Assembly: GCA_031273075.1 (NCBI GenBank)
Contig: JAISSM010000005.1
Span: forward strand, 1 to 6,642
Source: Rickettsiales bacterium
GTDB taxonomy: Bacteria > Pseudomonadota > Alphaproteobacteria > Rs-D84
Direction of reading: 5' to 3'
DNA length: 6,642 nt
Part shown: piece by piece, positions 1 to 4,525 of the stretch
Layout of the letters: the number at the start of each line of letters is the position of its first letter
Numbering within the stretch: position 1 is the first letter of the stretch
Notes under the pieces: model-generated
What the model was told of the DNA's origin: nothing
The model's database searches: none
What the model saw: only the letters and a program-made list of their open reading frames with translations
Position numbers and translations under genes: made by a program

Positions 1-1097
1 ATTTCCTCGCGGTTGTTCGCGTGCATCAAAAGCATGCGTCCGACGCGCTCCCTTCTGTCGCGCGTGGAATTATAAACGTAAGACCCGGACGAAAGTTTTC
101 CGGAATATATGCGGATGAACATAAGGTTGCCGACGAACGGATCGTTCGCGACTTTGAACGCCAAAGCGCTGAACGGCTCCGCCGCGTCCGGGTGGCGGAT
201 TTCCTCCGTCTCCTTGTCCGGCTTCACGCCTTTGATCGCGGGAATGTCGACCGGCGCCGGAAGATAATCGACGATCGCGTCGAGAAGCGGCTGAACGCCC
301 TTGTTCTTGAACGCGCTTCCGCAAAGTATGGGATTAAAATGCTGGGCTATCGTTCCCTTGCGAAGCAATTTTTTAATGGTCGCGACATCGGGGGCCTTTC
401 CCTCCATGTACGCCTCCATCGCCGCGTCGTCCTCCGTCACTATTTCTTCCACGAGTTTCTTATGAAGCTCTTCCGCTTTTTCTTTAAGGTCTTCAGGGAT
501 CTCGCCCTCGATCGGATTGGATCCGGTCTCGTCCTCCCAAACTATGCTTTTCATCGCGACGACGTCGACGACGCCCTTGAATTCGGATTCGTTCCCGATC
601 GGAAAGTTCACGACCAGGGGGTTCGCGCCCAAACGCTCGCGTATCATATCGACGCAGCGGAAGAAGTTCCCGCCGATGCGGTCCATCTTGTTGATAAAGC
701 AAATGCGCGGAACGTCATAGCGGTCGGCCTGGCGCCACACGGTTTCGGTCTGGGGCTGAACGCCGGACACGCTTTCGAACACGGCGACCGCGCCGTCAAG
801 AACGCGAAGCGACCTCTCCACCTCCATGGTGAAATCCACGTGGCCGGGGGTGTCGATAAGATTGATCCTATGGTCGCGCCAAAAACAGGTCGTCGCGGCG
901 GAGGTGATGGTGATGCCGCGCTCTTGTTCCTGAACCATCCAGTCCATGGTCGCGGCGCCGTCGTGCACTTCGCCCAGCTTGTAATTTTTTCCGGTATAGA
1001 ACAGGATCCTCTCCGACGTGGTGGTCTTGCCCGCGTCGATGTGCGCCATTATTCCAATGTTTCTGTATCTTTCCAAAGGTGCCGTTTTACCTAGCAT
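1..1097 (-). CDS. fusA: Elongation factor G, N-terminal 365 codons (3' end off the window)
   Basis: EF-G is the cytoplasmic GTPase that drives mRNA-tRNA translocation on the ribosome and, with RRF, splits ribosomes after termination. The reading frame is open from the ATG at 1097 to the window edge, about half the family's usual length of roughly 700 residues. The GTPase domain is intact: P-loop AHIDAGKT (residues 18-25), switch I with RGITITSAATT (60-70), DTPGHVD (82-88), NKMD (136-139) and the G5 region CGSAFKNKGVQ (259-269). Domain II starts after about residue 300. The start is chosen because the N-terminus (MLGKTAPLERYRNIGIM) matches the family and GGAG lies 7 nt upstream at 1108-1105. 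It is the last visible gene of the str cluster, 171 nt after rpsG. Nothing odd is seen in the protein. Truncation is only by the window edge. Confidence 0.97.
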   Translation of the reverse strand, partial: MLGKTAPLERYRNIGIMAHIDAGKTTTSERILFYTGKNYKLGEVHDGAATMDWMVQEQERGITITSAATTCFWRDHRINLIDTPGHVDFTMEVERSLRVLDGAVAVFESVSGVQPQTETVWRQADRYDVPRICFINKMDRIGGNFFRCVDMIRERLGANPLVVNFPIGNESEFKGVVDVVAMKSIVWEDETGSNPIEGEIPEDLKEKAEELHKKLVEEIVTEDDAAMEAYMEGKAPDVATIKKLLRKGTIAQHFNPILCGSAFKNKGVQPLLDAIVDYLPAPVDIPAIKGVKPDKETEEIRHPDAAEPFSALAFKVANDPFVGNLMFIRIYSGKLSSGSYVYNSTRDRRERVGRMLLMHANNREE

Positions 1098-1112
1098 TTT
1101 TTTACTCCGCCG

Positions 1113-1218
1113 GGTCGCACGGAATTCCCGCCATTATGGGCGGTTTCCGCCCACTCATGTAATTATCCATACACTTCGGGGCGAAAACCACCTCATACTG
1201 TCGGTTTTCTGTGCGACC
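1113..1218 (-). promoter_or_regulatory. Candidate structured RNA in the rpsG-fusA spacer
   Basis: Three helices can be read directly from the spacer. P1 pairs GGTCGCAC (1218-1211) with GTGCGACC (1120-1113), 8 bp closing the whole element. P2 pairs GAAAACC (1209-1203) with GGTTTTC (1189-1183), 7 bp with a 13-nt loop, one base from P1. P3 pairs TGGGCGG (1153-1147) with CCGCCCA (1143-1137), 7 bp with loop AAA. Together they make a closed branched fold ending a few bases before the fusA Shine-Dalgarno (1108-1105) and 15 nt before its ATG, a position suited to controlling EF-G translation. S7 is known to repress the E. coli str mRNA, which makes an autoregulatory site a possible role, but that is inference. 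No known RNA family was recognised. Confidence 0.45.
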
Positions 1219-1239
1219 GTTTTTGTTTGACCTGTTATC

Positions 1240-1252
1240 GCCGCTTCGCGGC
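1240..1252. other. Short GC hairpin just after rpsG
   Basis: A perfect 5-bp stem (GCCGC and GCGGC) with a 3-nt loop lies about 17 nt past the rpsG stop codon. On the coding strand it is not followed by a T-run, so it is not a convincing terminator for the str operon; on the opposite strand it is followed by a short T-rich stretch. Its 13 bases are identical to the centre of the stem-loop in the repeat at 2564-2658, but it lacks the flanking 7-nt units. Confidence 0.4.
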
Positions 1253-1268
1253 AATTTTATTCCTTTTC

Positions 1269-1742
1269 TTACCACCTGAAATGCGCGAAGGCCTTGTTGG
1301 CGTCCGCCATTTTATGCGTGTCGACTTTTTTCTTGAACGCGCCGCCCTGACCCGCAAGGGCGTCTTTCAATTCCGCGAACAGTTTTTCATCCATGCCGCG
1401 CTCGCCGCGCTTGCGCGCGAATTGGATCAGCCAGCGCAACGCCAAAGTCTGTTGACGCTCTTTCCTTACTTCCACCGGAACTTGATACGTGGCGCCTCCG
1501 ACGCGGCGGCCCTTGACTTCGACGGACGGCTTCAACGCGTCGATCGCGTCCAAAAAGCACGTCAATTCGTTCGCATCCTTGGCGACTTTTTTAAGCCTTT
1601 CCATGGCGCCGTAAACGATGTTCTCGGCGACTTCCTTTTTGCCGTCCCACATCACTACGTTGATGCATTTGGCCACGACCAGATTATTGTATTTGGAATC
1701 CGGTAAAATTGATCGTTTATCAGCTTGTTTTCTTCTGCTCAT
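1269..1742 (-). CDS. rpsG: 30S ribosomal protein S7 (uS7)
   Basis: uS7 is a primary binder of the 16S rRNA 3' domain; it nucleates assembly of the 30S head and lines the E site near the mRNA exit. The 157-residue length is normal for Proteobacteria. It starts MSRRKQADKR and carries the family signature GRRVGGATYQVPVEVR (residues 78-93), followed by RWLIQFARKRGE, and ends in the conserved ANKAFAHFRW. The ATG at 1742 has GAGG six bases upstream (1752-1749). It lies 69 nt after an unrecognised small ORF and 171 nt before fusA, the usual str order. S7 is the autogenous translational repressor of the str operon in E. coli; whether this holds here cannot be seen. Its gaps to both neighbours are wide for this operon. 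Confidence 0.98.
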   Translation of the reverse strand: MSRRKQADKRSILPDSKYNNLVVAKCINVVMWDGKKEVAENIVYGAMERLKKVAKDANELTCFLDAIDALKPSVEVKGRRVGGATYQVPVEVRKERQQTLALRWLIQFARKRGERGMDEKLFAELKDALAGQGGAFKKKVDTHKMADANKAFAHFRW

Positions 1743-1811
1743 TTTTTTCCTCTTTTCTCTTCACCCGCTTTCGCGGATTACTCAATTCATTCGACTGCCA
1801 GAATGAAGTTG

Positions 1812-1979
1812 TCAGTAACAATTTACGAAACCGGAATCATGATACAAGTAAAAAATTTCACTTGAATAACGCCTCCGCGCCTTGGCCATCCGCGCAATCA
1901 GCCCCAAGGATGTTTTTGCGGACTCGACCGGACTTTTTTTCTTCTCGCTATCGGTCAGAATTTTTATTTCTTTTTCCAT
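1812..1979 (-). CDS. Possible small basic protein, 55 aa, between rpsL and rpsG
   Basis: This 55-codon ORF lies in the 248-nt gap between rpsL and rpsG. Its ATG (1979) is 11 nt past the rpsL stop, and AAGGA (1990-1986) lies 6 nt upstream, a ribosome-binding site as good as those of its ribosomal neighbours. It ends with TGA at 1812, 69 nt before rpsG. The predicted peptide starts MEKEIKILTDSEKKK, has a hydrophobic-to-basic middle (LGLIARMAKARRRY, residues 25-38) and an aromatic tail (EIFYLYHD, 41-48). It has no signal peptide, Cys pair or recognised domain. It could be a real ribosome-associated small protein, a leader-type ORF coupling S12 and S7 translation, or a decayed gene fragment. The product is not recognised. 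Support is the start context and placement; conservation is unknown. Confidence 0.45.
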   Translation of the reverse strand: MEKEIKILTDSEKKKSPVESAKTSLGLIARMAKARRRYSSEIFYLYHDSGFVNCY

Positions 1980-1990
1980 TATTTTTCCTT

Positions 1991-2365
1991 TTACGCCTTT
2001 TTTGCCTTTGATCCGTAAAGCGACCTGCCCTGTTTCCGCGCGGCGACGCCCTGGGTGTCCAAGACACCCCTTATTATATGGTACTTGACGCCCGGAAGGT
2101 CTTTCACGCGGCCGCCCCTTATCATAACGACGCTGTGCTCTTGCAGATTATGCCCTTCGCCCGGAATATAGGCCGTGACCTCGTTCCCATTCGCCAATTT
2201 CACGCGCGCGACCTTGCGCATGGCCGAATTCGGCTTTTTCGGAGTGGTCGTGTAAACGCGGGTGCAAACGCCGCGCTTTTGCGGACAGCGCTTCATGTCC
2301 GGCGATTTGGACTTCACCACTTTGGGCTTTCTCGGTTTCCTTATCAACTGGTTCACGGTCGGCAT
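1991..2365 (-). CDS. rpsL: 30S ribosomal protein S12 (uS12)
   Basis: uS12 sits at the decoding centre of the small subunit and helps control tRNA selection accuracy. The 124-residue product aligns by eye with family members over its whole length: MPTVNQLIRKPR at the start, CPQKRGVCTRVYTTTPKKPNSA (27-48), IPGEGHNLQEHSVVMIRGGRVKDLPGVKYHIIRG in the middle, and a basic C-terminus. Lys43 and Lys88, where substitutions classically give streptomycin resistance, are both Lys, so a streptomycin-sensitive S12 is predicted. Asp89, the residue that is methylthiolated in many bacteria, is present. The ATG at 2365 is preceded by AAGGA about 6 nt upstream. It is the first gene of the str cluster, served by the promoter at 2496-2524 and a leader of roughly 120 nt. 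Codon and protein features are ordinary. Confidence 0.98.
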   Translation of the reverse strand: MPTVNQLIRKPRKPKVVKSKSPDMKRCPQKRGVCTRVYTTTPKKPNSAMRKVARVKLANGNEVTAYIPGEGHNLQEHSVVMIRGGRVKDLPGVKYHIIRGVLDTQGVAARKQGRSLYGSKAKKA

Positions 2366-2400
2366 CTTGTTTCCTTAATTTTCGCGCTTTCCCCGTCTTT

Positions 2401-2436
2401 CTGTTTTACATCCCCGGCCGAGGCCGGTTAAAACAG
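2401..2436 (-). promoter_or_regulatory. Long interrupted hairpin in the rpsL leader
   Basis: In the leader, CTGTTTTA (2436-2429) can pair with TAAAACAG (2408-2401), an 8-bp outer stem. Inside it lies the near-palindrome CCGGCCTCGGCCGG (2427-2414), which forms a strong 5-bp inner stem with a 4-nt loop. The halves are joined by one unpaired base on the 5' side and five (GGATG) on the 3' side. It ends 35 nt before the rpsL ATG, leaving the ribosome-binding site free, and no T-run follows it, so it does not look like a terminator. It may be an mRNA-stabilising or protein-binding element of the str operon. Confidence 0.45.
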
Positions 2437-2495
2437 GCGGATTTCCCGAAGAAAACGATTTAATACCCTGCGTTCATATCCCGCAAAGTCCGTCA

Positions 2496-2524
2496 AGTAT
2501 AAGGTCAAATATATGGAAAGTCAA
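2496..2524 (-). promoter_or_regulatory. Sigma-70-type promoter of the rpsL operon
   Basis: The -35 TTGACT (2524-2519) and -10 TATACT (2501-2496) are separated by exactly 17 nt, each matching the consensus at five of six positions. A T-rich tract (2536-2526), part of the terminator just upstream, abuts the -35 where an UP element would lie. Transcription should start near 2489, giving a leader of about 120 nt before rpsL. This is the strongest promoter-like sequence seen in the window, as expected for a ribosomal-protein operon. Confidence 0.75.
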
Positions 2525-2530
2525 GAAATA

Positions 2531-2556
2531 AAAAAACCGCCGGATGGCGGTTTTTT
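2531..2556. terminator. Bidirectional rho-independent terminator upstream of the str promoter
   Basis: An 11-bp inverted repeat has a GC core (CCGCC and GGCGG), a 4-nt loop and runs of at least six A or T on both sides, so it reads as an intrinsic terminator on both strands. On the minus strand it is the second stop after the barrel gene's own terminator, and it ends 6 nt before the -35 of the rpsL promoter, insulating the ribosomal operon from read-through. Confidence 0.8.
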
Positions 2557-2563
2557 TATTTAA

Positions 2564-2658
2564 TTAGCAATTAGCAGATAGCAGGTAGCAAATAATATTA
2601 ATCACGCGCCGCTTCGCGGCGCGACAATAATTGCTAATTGCTCTTTGCTAATTGCTAC
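2564..2658. repeat. 95-bp symmetric heptamer/stem-loop element, copy 1
   Basis: Four contiguous 7-nt units of consensus DTAGCAR occupy 2564-2591. After 13 nt comes an 8-bp GC stem with loop TTC (2605-2623), then ACAATAA (2624-2630), then four 7-nt units in the inverted sense (2631-2658). The two heptamer arms are imperfectly complementary, so the whole element can extrude as a large hairpin or cruciform. A second copy with identical length and spacing is at 3355-3449. Most of the 321-base gene-free stretch from 2366 to 2686 is accounted for by this element, its two flanking terminators, the str promoter and the rpsL leader. No ORF is seen in it. Confidence 0.85.
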
Positions 2659-2662
2659 CTAT

Positions 2663-2688
2663 AAAAAATCCCCTTTCGGGGATTTTTT
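2663..2688 (-). terminator. Rho-independent terminator overlapping the barrel gene stop codon
   Basis: A perfect 11-bp stem (six A/T pairs, then TCCCC against GGGGA) with a 4-nt loop is followed on the minus strand by a six-T run. Its 5' arm begins inside the TAA stop codon of the outer-membrane protein gene (2689-2687), so termination directly follows translation. The T-run is inside the stem, as is common for intrinsic terminators that work in both directions. Confidence 0.85.
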
Positions 2689-3232
2689 AGAACTTAAAGA
2701 CTGCGCCGGCCTTGATCATGCCAAAGTCTCCGCCGTCCGAGTTTGAACCCTGACCCGGCACTTTTACCCATTCATAGGAAAAATAGCGGTTGTACTGGAT
2801 GTCGACGCTTATGCTTTTGGTCACAGGATACGACGCGCCCACAATGCCGACCATTTCAAACCCGAATCCATAGGTATTCCCGGGAGTTTTTACGTATTCC
2901 AAACTAAGCTCTTTCACGCCAAGTCCGACATACGGCGTAAACTTGCCGTCGACCTTAAAGTCGTAAAGGCCTTTCAAATAACCAAGCCCAAACGTCGGGT
3001 TGACGTTCACGTCCGTGGAAGAATCGTTATCGTAAATGTTCATCGAGAAGATATCGGCTTCGATGCGGATGCCGTTCGAAAACCCGTATCCGACCGAATT
3101 GTATAAAGCCGCCGTATTAAAAAGGTCGTCCCGTCCGGCCCCGGTTCCCACATAACCCGCCGCATACCAGCCCGCGTCCGCGTTCGATGCGATCAAAAGA
3201 GCCGCCATCGAGGTCAATAATATTTTTTTCAT
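2687..3232 (-). CDS. Small outer-membrane beta-barrel protein with signal peptide
   Basis: The 181-residue product begins with a classical Sec signal peptide: MKK, a hydrophobic core to about residue 15, and an A-D-A box at 18-20, giving predicted cleavage before Gly21. The mature part of about 161 residues alternates short amphipathic strands rich in Gly, Tyr and Phe with polar loops, as in YVGTGAGRDD, FGLGYLKGLYDF, FTPYVGLGVKEL and ISVDIQYNRYFSY. It ends AGAVFKF, with the terminal Phe typical of substrates of the BAM complex. This fits an eight-stranded opacity/OmpA-like barrel without a periplasmic domain; no enzymatic motif is seen. The ATG at 3232 is preferred over an in-frame upstream ATG at 3316 because the signal peptide starts there and GGGAG lies 7 nt upstream. 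It is a single-gene unit between terminators. Its ligand or role is unknown. Confidence 0.88.
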   Translation of the reverse strand: MKKILLTSMAALLIASNADAGWYAAGYVGTGAGRDDLFNTAALYNSVGYGFSNGIRIEADIFSMNIYDNDSSTDVNVNPTFGLGYLKGLYDFKVDGKFTPYVGLGVKELSLEYVKTPGNTYGFGFEMVGIVGASYPVTKSISVDIQYNRYFSYEWVKVPGQGSNSDGGDFGMIKAGAVFKF

Positions 3233-3258
3233 TGTTTTCTCCCTGTGTTGAAGTTCAT

Positions 3259-3277
3259 AAAAAGGCCCACCCTTTTT
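3259..3277 (-). promoter_or_regulatory. Terminator-like hairpin in the barrel gene leader
   Basis: AAAAAGG (3277-3271) pairs with CCTTTTT (3265-3259) around a 5-nt loop, giving a 7-bp hairpin whose 3' arm ends in five Ts. It lies downstream of the likely promoter and 26 nt upstream of the ATG. It could act as an attenuator or protect the transcript's 5' end. With only two GC pairs it is weak, so a regulatory role is uncertain. Confidence 0.35.
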
Positions 3278-3289
3278 AATTATGTCGAT

Positions 3290-3323
3290 TTTATAAACTG
3301 TTTCGGGAAAAGTCAAATGTCAA
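3290..3323 (-). promoter_or_regulatory. Likely promoter of the outer-membrane protein gene
   Basis: Two -35-like hexamers occur, TTGACA (3323-3318) and TTGACT (3316-3311), upstream of the -10-like TATAAA (3295-3290). Spacing is off the ideal: 15 nt from the second hexamer, and 20 to 22 nt from the first depending on the -10 frame. The upstream hexamer overlaps the T-rich edge of the adjacent hairpin. A promoter is needed here because a terminator precedes the gene, but the exact boxes are unsure. Confidence 0.5.
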
Positions 3324-3352
3324 AATTAACGCGGCCTTGCCGTGTTAATTTT
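3322..3352. terminator. Long A/T-flanked hairpin, probable bidirectional terminator
   Basis: Fourteen-base arms (3322-3335 and 3339-3352) match except at one position and enclose a 3-nt loop. The GC core is CGGC against GCCG, and the outer part is AAAATTAAC against GTTAATTTT. On the plus strand the odd pair is a G-U wobble, on the minus strand an A-C mismatch. It sits where the terminator at 2531-2556 sits relative to the other repeat copy, between the 95-bp element and a promoter. Confidence 0.6.
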
Positions 3353-3354
3353 AA

Positions 3355-3449
3355 TTAGCAATTAGCAGATAGCAATTAGCAAATAATGTTAATTACGCGG
3401 CGCAAAGCGCCGCGACAATAATTGCTACCTGATACCTGCTAATTGCTAC
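3355..3449. repeat. 95-bp symmetric heptamer/stem-loop element, copy 2
   Basis: This has the same design as the copy at 2564-2658. Four 7-nt units lie at 3355-3382, then a 13-nt spacer, an 8-bp GC stem with loop AAA (3396-3414), ACAATAA (3415-3421), and four inverted 7-nt units (3422-3449). The stem differs from copy 1 by one C-G to G-C pair swap that preserves pairing, and the loop differs. The heptamers themselves have drifted, for example CTGATAC as the second right-hand unit. It occupies most of the mltG-to-barrel-gene spacer and contains no ORF. Confidence 0.85.
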
Positions 3450-3451
3450 CT

Positions 3452-3480
3452 AATAAAGTTCCCTGAAGGGGAACTTTATT
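3452..3480 (-). terminator. Terminator-type hairpin overlapping the mltG stop codon
   Basis: A perfect 12-bp stem, AATAAAGTTCCC (3480-3469 on the minus strand is its complement-arm equivalent) with a 5-nt loop, starts within the TAA stop of mltG (3481-3479). The T content after the GC part is only moderate (CTTTATTA), so it is a weaker terminator than the one after the barrel gene. The placement is the same in both cases. Confidence 0.65.
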
Positions 3481-4525
3481 AATTTCTTGATTTTTTGATT
3501 TCAAGCCATAAGGACCGATGACGATTATGCTCGTCCAGCGTTATTGAAAAATTGTGGCCTCCAAAGCCGTCCGCCACAAAATAATAGAAATCCGTTTTCG
3601 CCGGCCTTAAAACAGCGTTTATAGCGCGCTTGCCCGGATTGGCGATCGGCGCAGGCGGAAGACCGCGGTTCCTGTACGTATTATAAGGACTTTGTATCCA
3701 AAGATGTTTGGACAACAGCGGCCGGCCCTCCATATCGCCAAGCCCGTTTGTAATCGCGTACACCACCGTCGGGTCGGCCTGAAGCCGCATTTTGCCGTTA
3801 AGCCGGTTCAAATACACAGACGCCACGGTCGGCATTTCCAACGCAACGGGCGTTTCCTTTTGAACGATCGACGCAAGGATCACCACTTCTTCCCATGTTT
3901 TCAAAGGCGCAGGGGGCGAAAACGCCCCGTCCGTCAATTCGAATCGGACATTGGTCATTTTTTTCGCCATCAAATCGAGCGCCGCCCGGCGCATTGTTCC
4001 CTTCGCGAAAGTATAAGTGTCCGGAAACAAGTCGCCGTCTTTATAGGGATTTTTTATTTCGCCGGACAAAAACTGGTTTTCATTCAATCTGTTTATAACC
4101 TGTTTCACGGTCCAACCTTCGGGAATCGTCACAACGGTGCTTGCGATTTCGCCCTTCGCCGTCATCCGCGCTATGCGAAAGACGCTTGCGTTTGCCGGAA
4201 GATCATAGGTTCCCGCCTGAACCATGCCGCCGAAAACTTCGACGAAAAAGCGATATAAAAGACCCAATTCCAAATCCCTTGCCACGGACGAAACGCTTGC
4301 CCCGCGGGTTACGGCGTACTCCCTGTCCTTCGGGATGACCGACTTAATAAATGAAGAATGAAGAATGAAGAGGGAAGAAAGCAATACAAGCGCGGCAAGA
4401 ACGGACGATAGGATTATTTTCCCGGGCAGCCGCGTCTTTTTGACCGGTTGTTTTTTGCGCGACCGCGGCGCCGGCTTTTTCGGCGTCTTTTTCCCCGCGC
4501 TTTTTTTGAGAGGCTTTTTTTTCAT
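3479..4525 (-). CDS. mltG: Endolytic murein transglycosylase MltG (YceG-like)
   Basis: MltG is an inner-membrane lytic transglycosylase that cleaves nascent glycan strands and is thought to set their length. The 348-residue product has a very basic cytoplasmic tail (residues 1-36: 14 Lys and 3 Arg), one membrane segment (about 37-60), a periplasmic LysM-like region, and the YceG catalytic domain. Visible hallmarks are IPEGWTV (134-140), LFPDTY (166-171), SIVQKET (219-225) with catalytic Glu224, YLNRL (238-242), QADPTVVYAI (249-258), and SPYNTYRNRGLPPAPIANPG (279-298). The ATG at 4525 shares its A with the dnaN TGA stop (TGATG). An in-frame GTG three bases earlier is possible but less likely. 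No clear Shine-Dalgarno is seen, which suggests translation by reinitiation after dnaN. Part of the membrane anchor is encoded by a 7-nt tandem repeat. A terminator overlaps the stop codon. Confidence 0.95.
   Translation of the reverse strand: MKKKPLKKSAGKKTPKKPAPRSRKKQPVKKTRLPGKIILSSVLAALVLLSSLFILHSSFIKSVIPKDREYAVTRGASVSSVARDLELGLLYRFFVEVFGGMVQAGTYDLPANASVFRIARMTAKGEIASTVVTIPEGWTVKQVINRLNENQFLSGEIKNPYKDGDLFPDTYTFAKGTMRRAALDLMAKKMTNVRFELTDGAFSPPAPLKTWEEVVILASIVQKETPVALEMPTVASVYLNRLNGKMRLQADPTVVYAITNGLGDMEGRPLLSKHLWIQSPYNTYRNRGLPPAPIANPGKRAINAVLRPAKTDFYYFVADGFGGHNFSITLDEHNRHRSLWLEIKKSRN
4350..4377. repeat. 7-nt tandem repeat inside the mltG membrane-anchor codons
   Basis: Three perfect copies of AATGAAG (4350-4370 on the plus strand) are followed by a diverged fourth, AGGGAAG (4371-4377). 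On the coding strand they are read as LFILHSSFI at the end of the transmembrane segment. Three copies make 21 bases, so the frame is kept. The period equals that of the units in the intergenic elements, though the sequence differs. Confidence 0.8.

Noticed and set aside
21..1094. 357-codon ORF on the plus strand
   Set aside because: It is the antisense shadow of fusA; the minus-strand frame carries all EF-G GTPase motifs and this one has no recognisable domain.
1163..1171. TTATCCATA, one mismatch from the DnaA-box consensus
   Set aside because: A single imperfect box inside the rpsG-fusA spacer, with no second box or origin-like context; treated as chance.
1240..1252. Third, degenerate copy of the 95-bp element after rpsG
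   Set aside because: Only the 13-nt stem core matches; there are no heptamers or conserved flanks, so a short GC hairpin by chance is enough.
2078..2431. 117-codon plus-strand ORF
   Set aside because: It is antisense to rpsL and its leader, has no recognisable domain, and no convincing promoter was seen for it.
3233..3316. Upstream in-frame ATG adding 28 residues to the outer-membrane protein
   Set aside because: It would bury the signal peptide, it overlaps the likely promoter, and the downstream ATG has a good Shine-Dalgarno.
2564..3449. CRISPR array as an explanation for the heptamer repeats
   Set aside because: Units are 7 nt without unique spacers and are arranged as inverted arms around a stem-loop; no cas genes are present.
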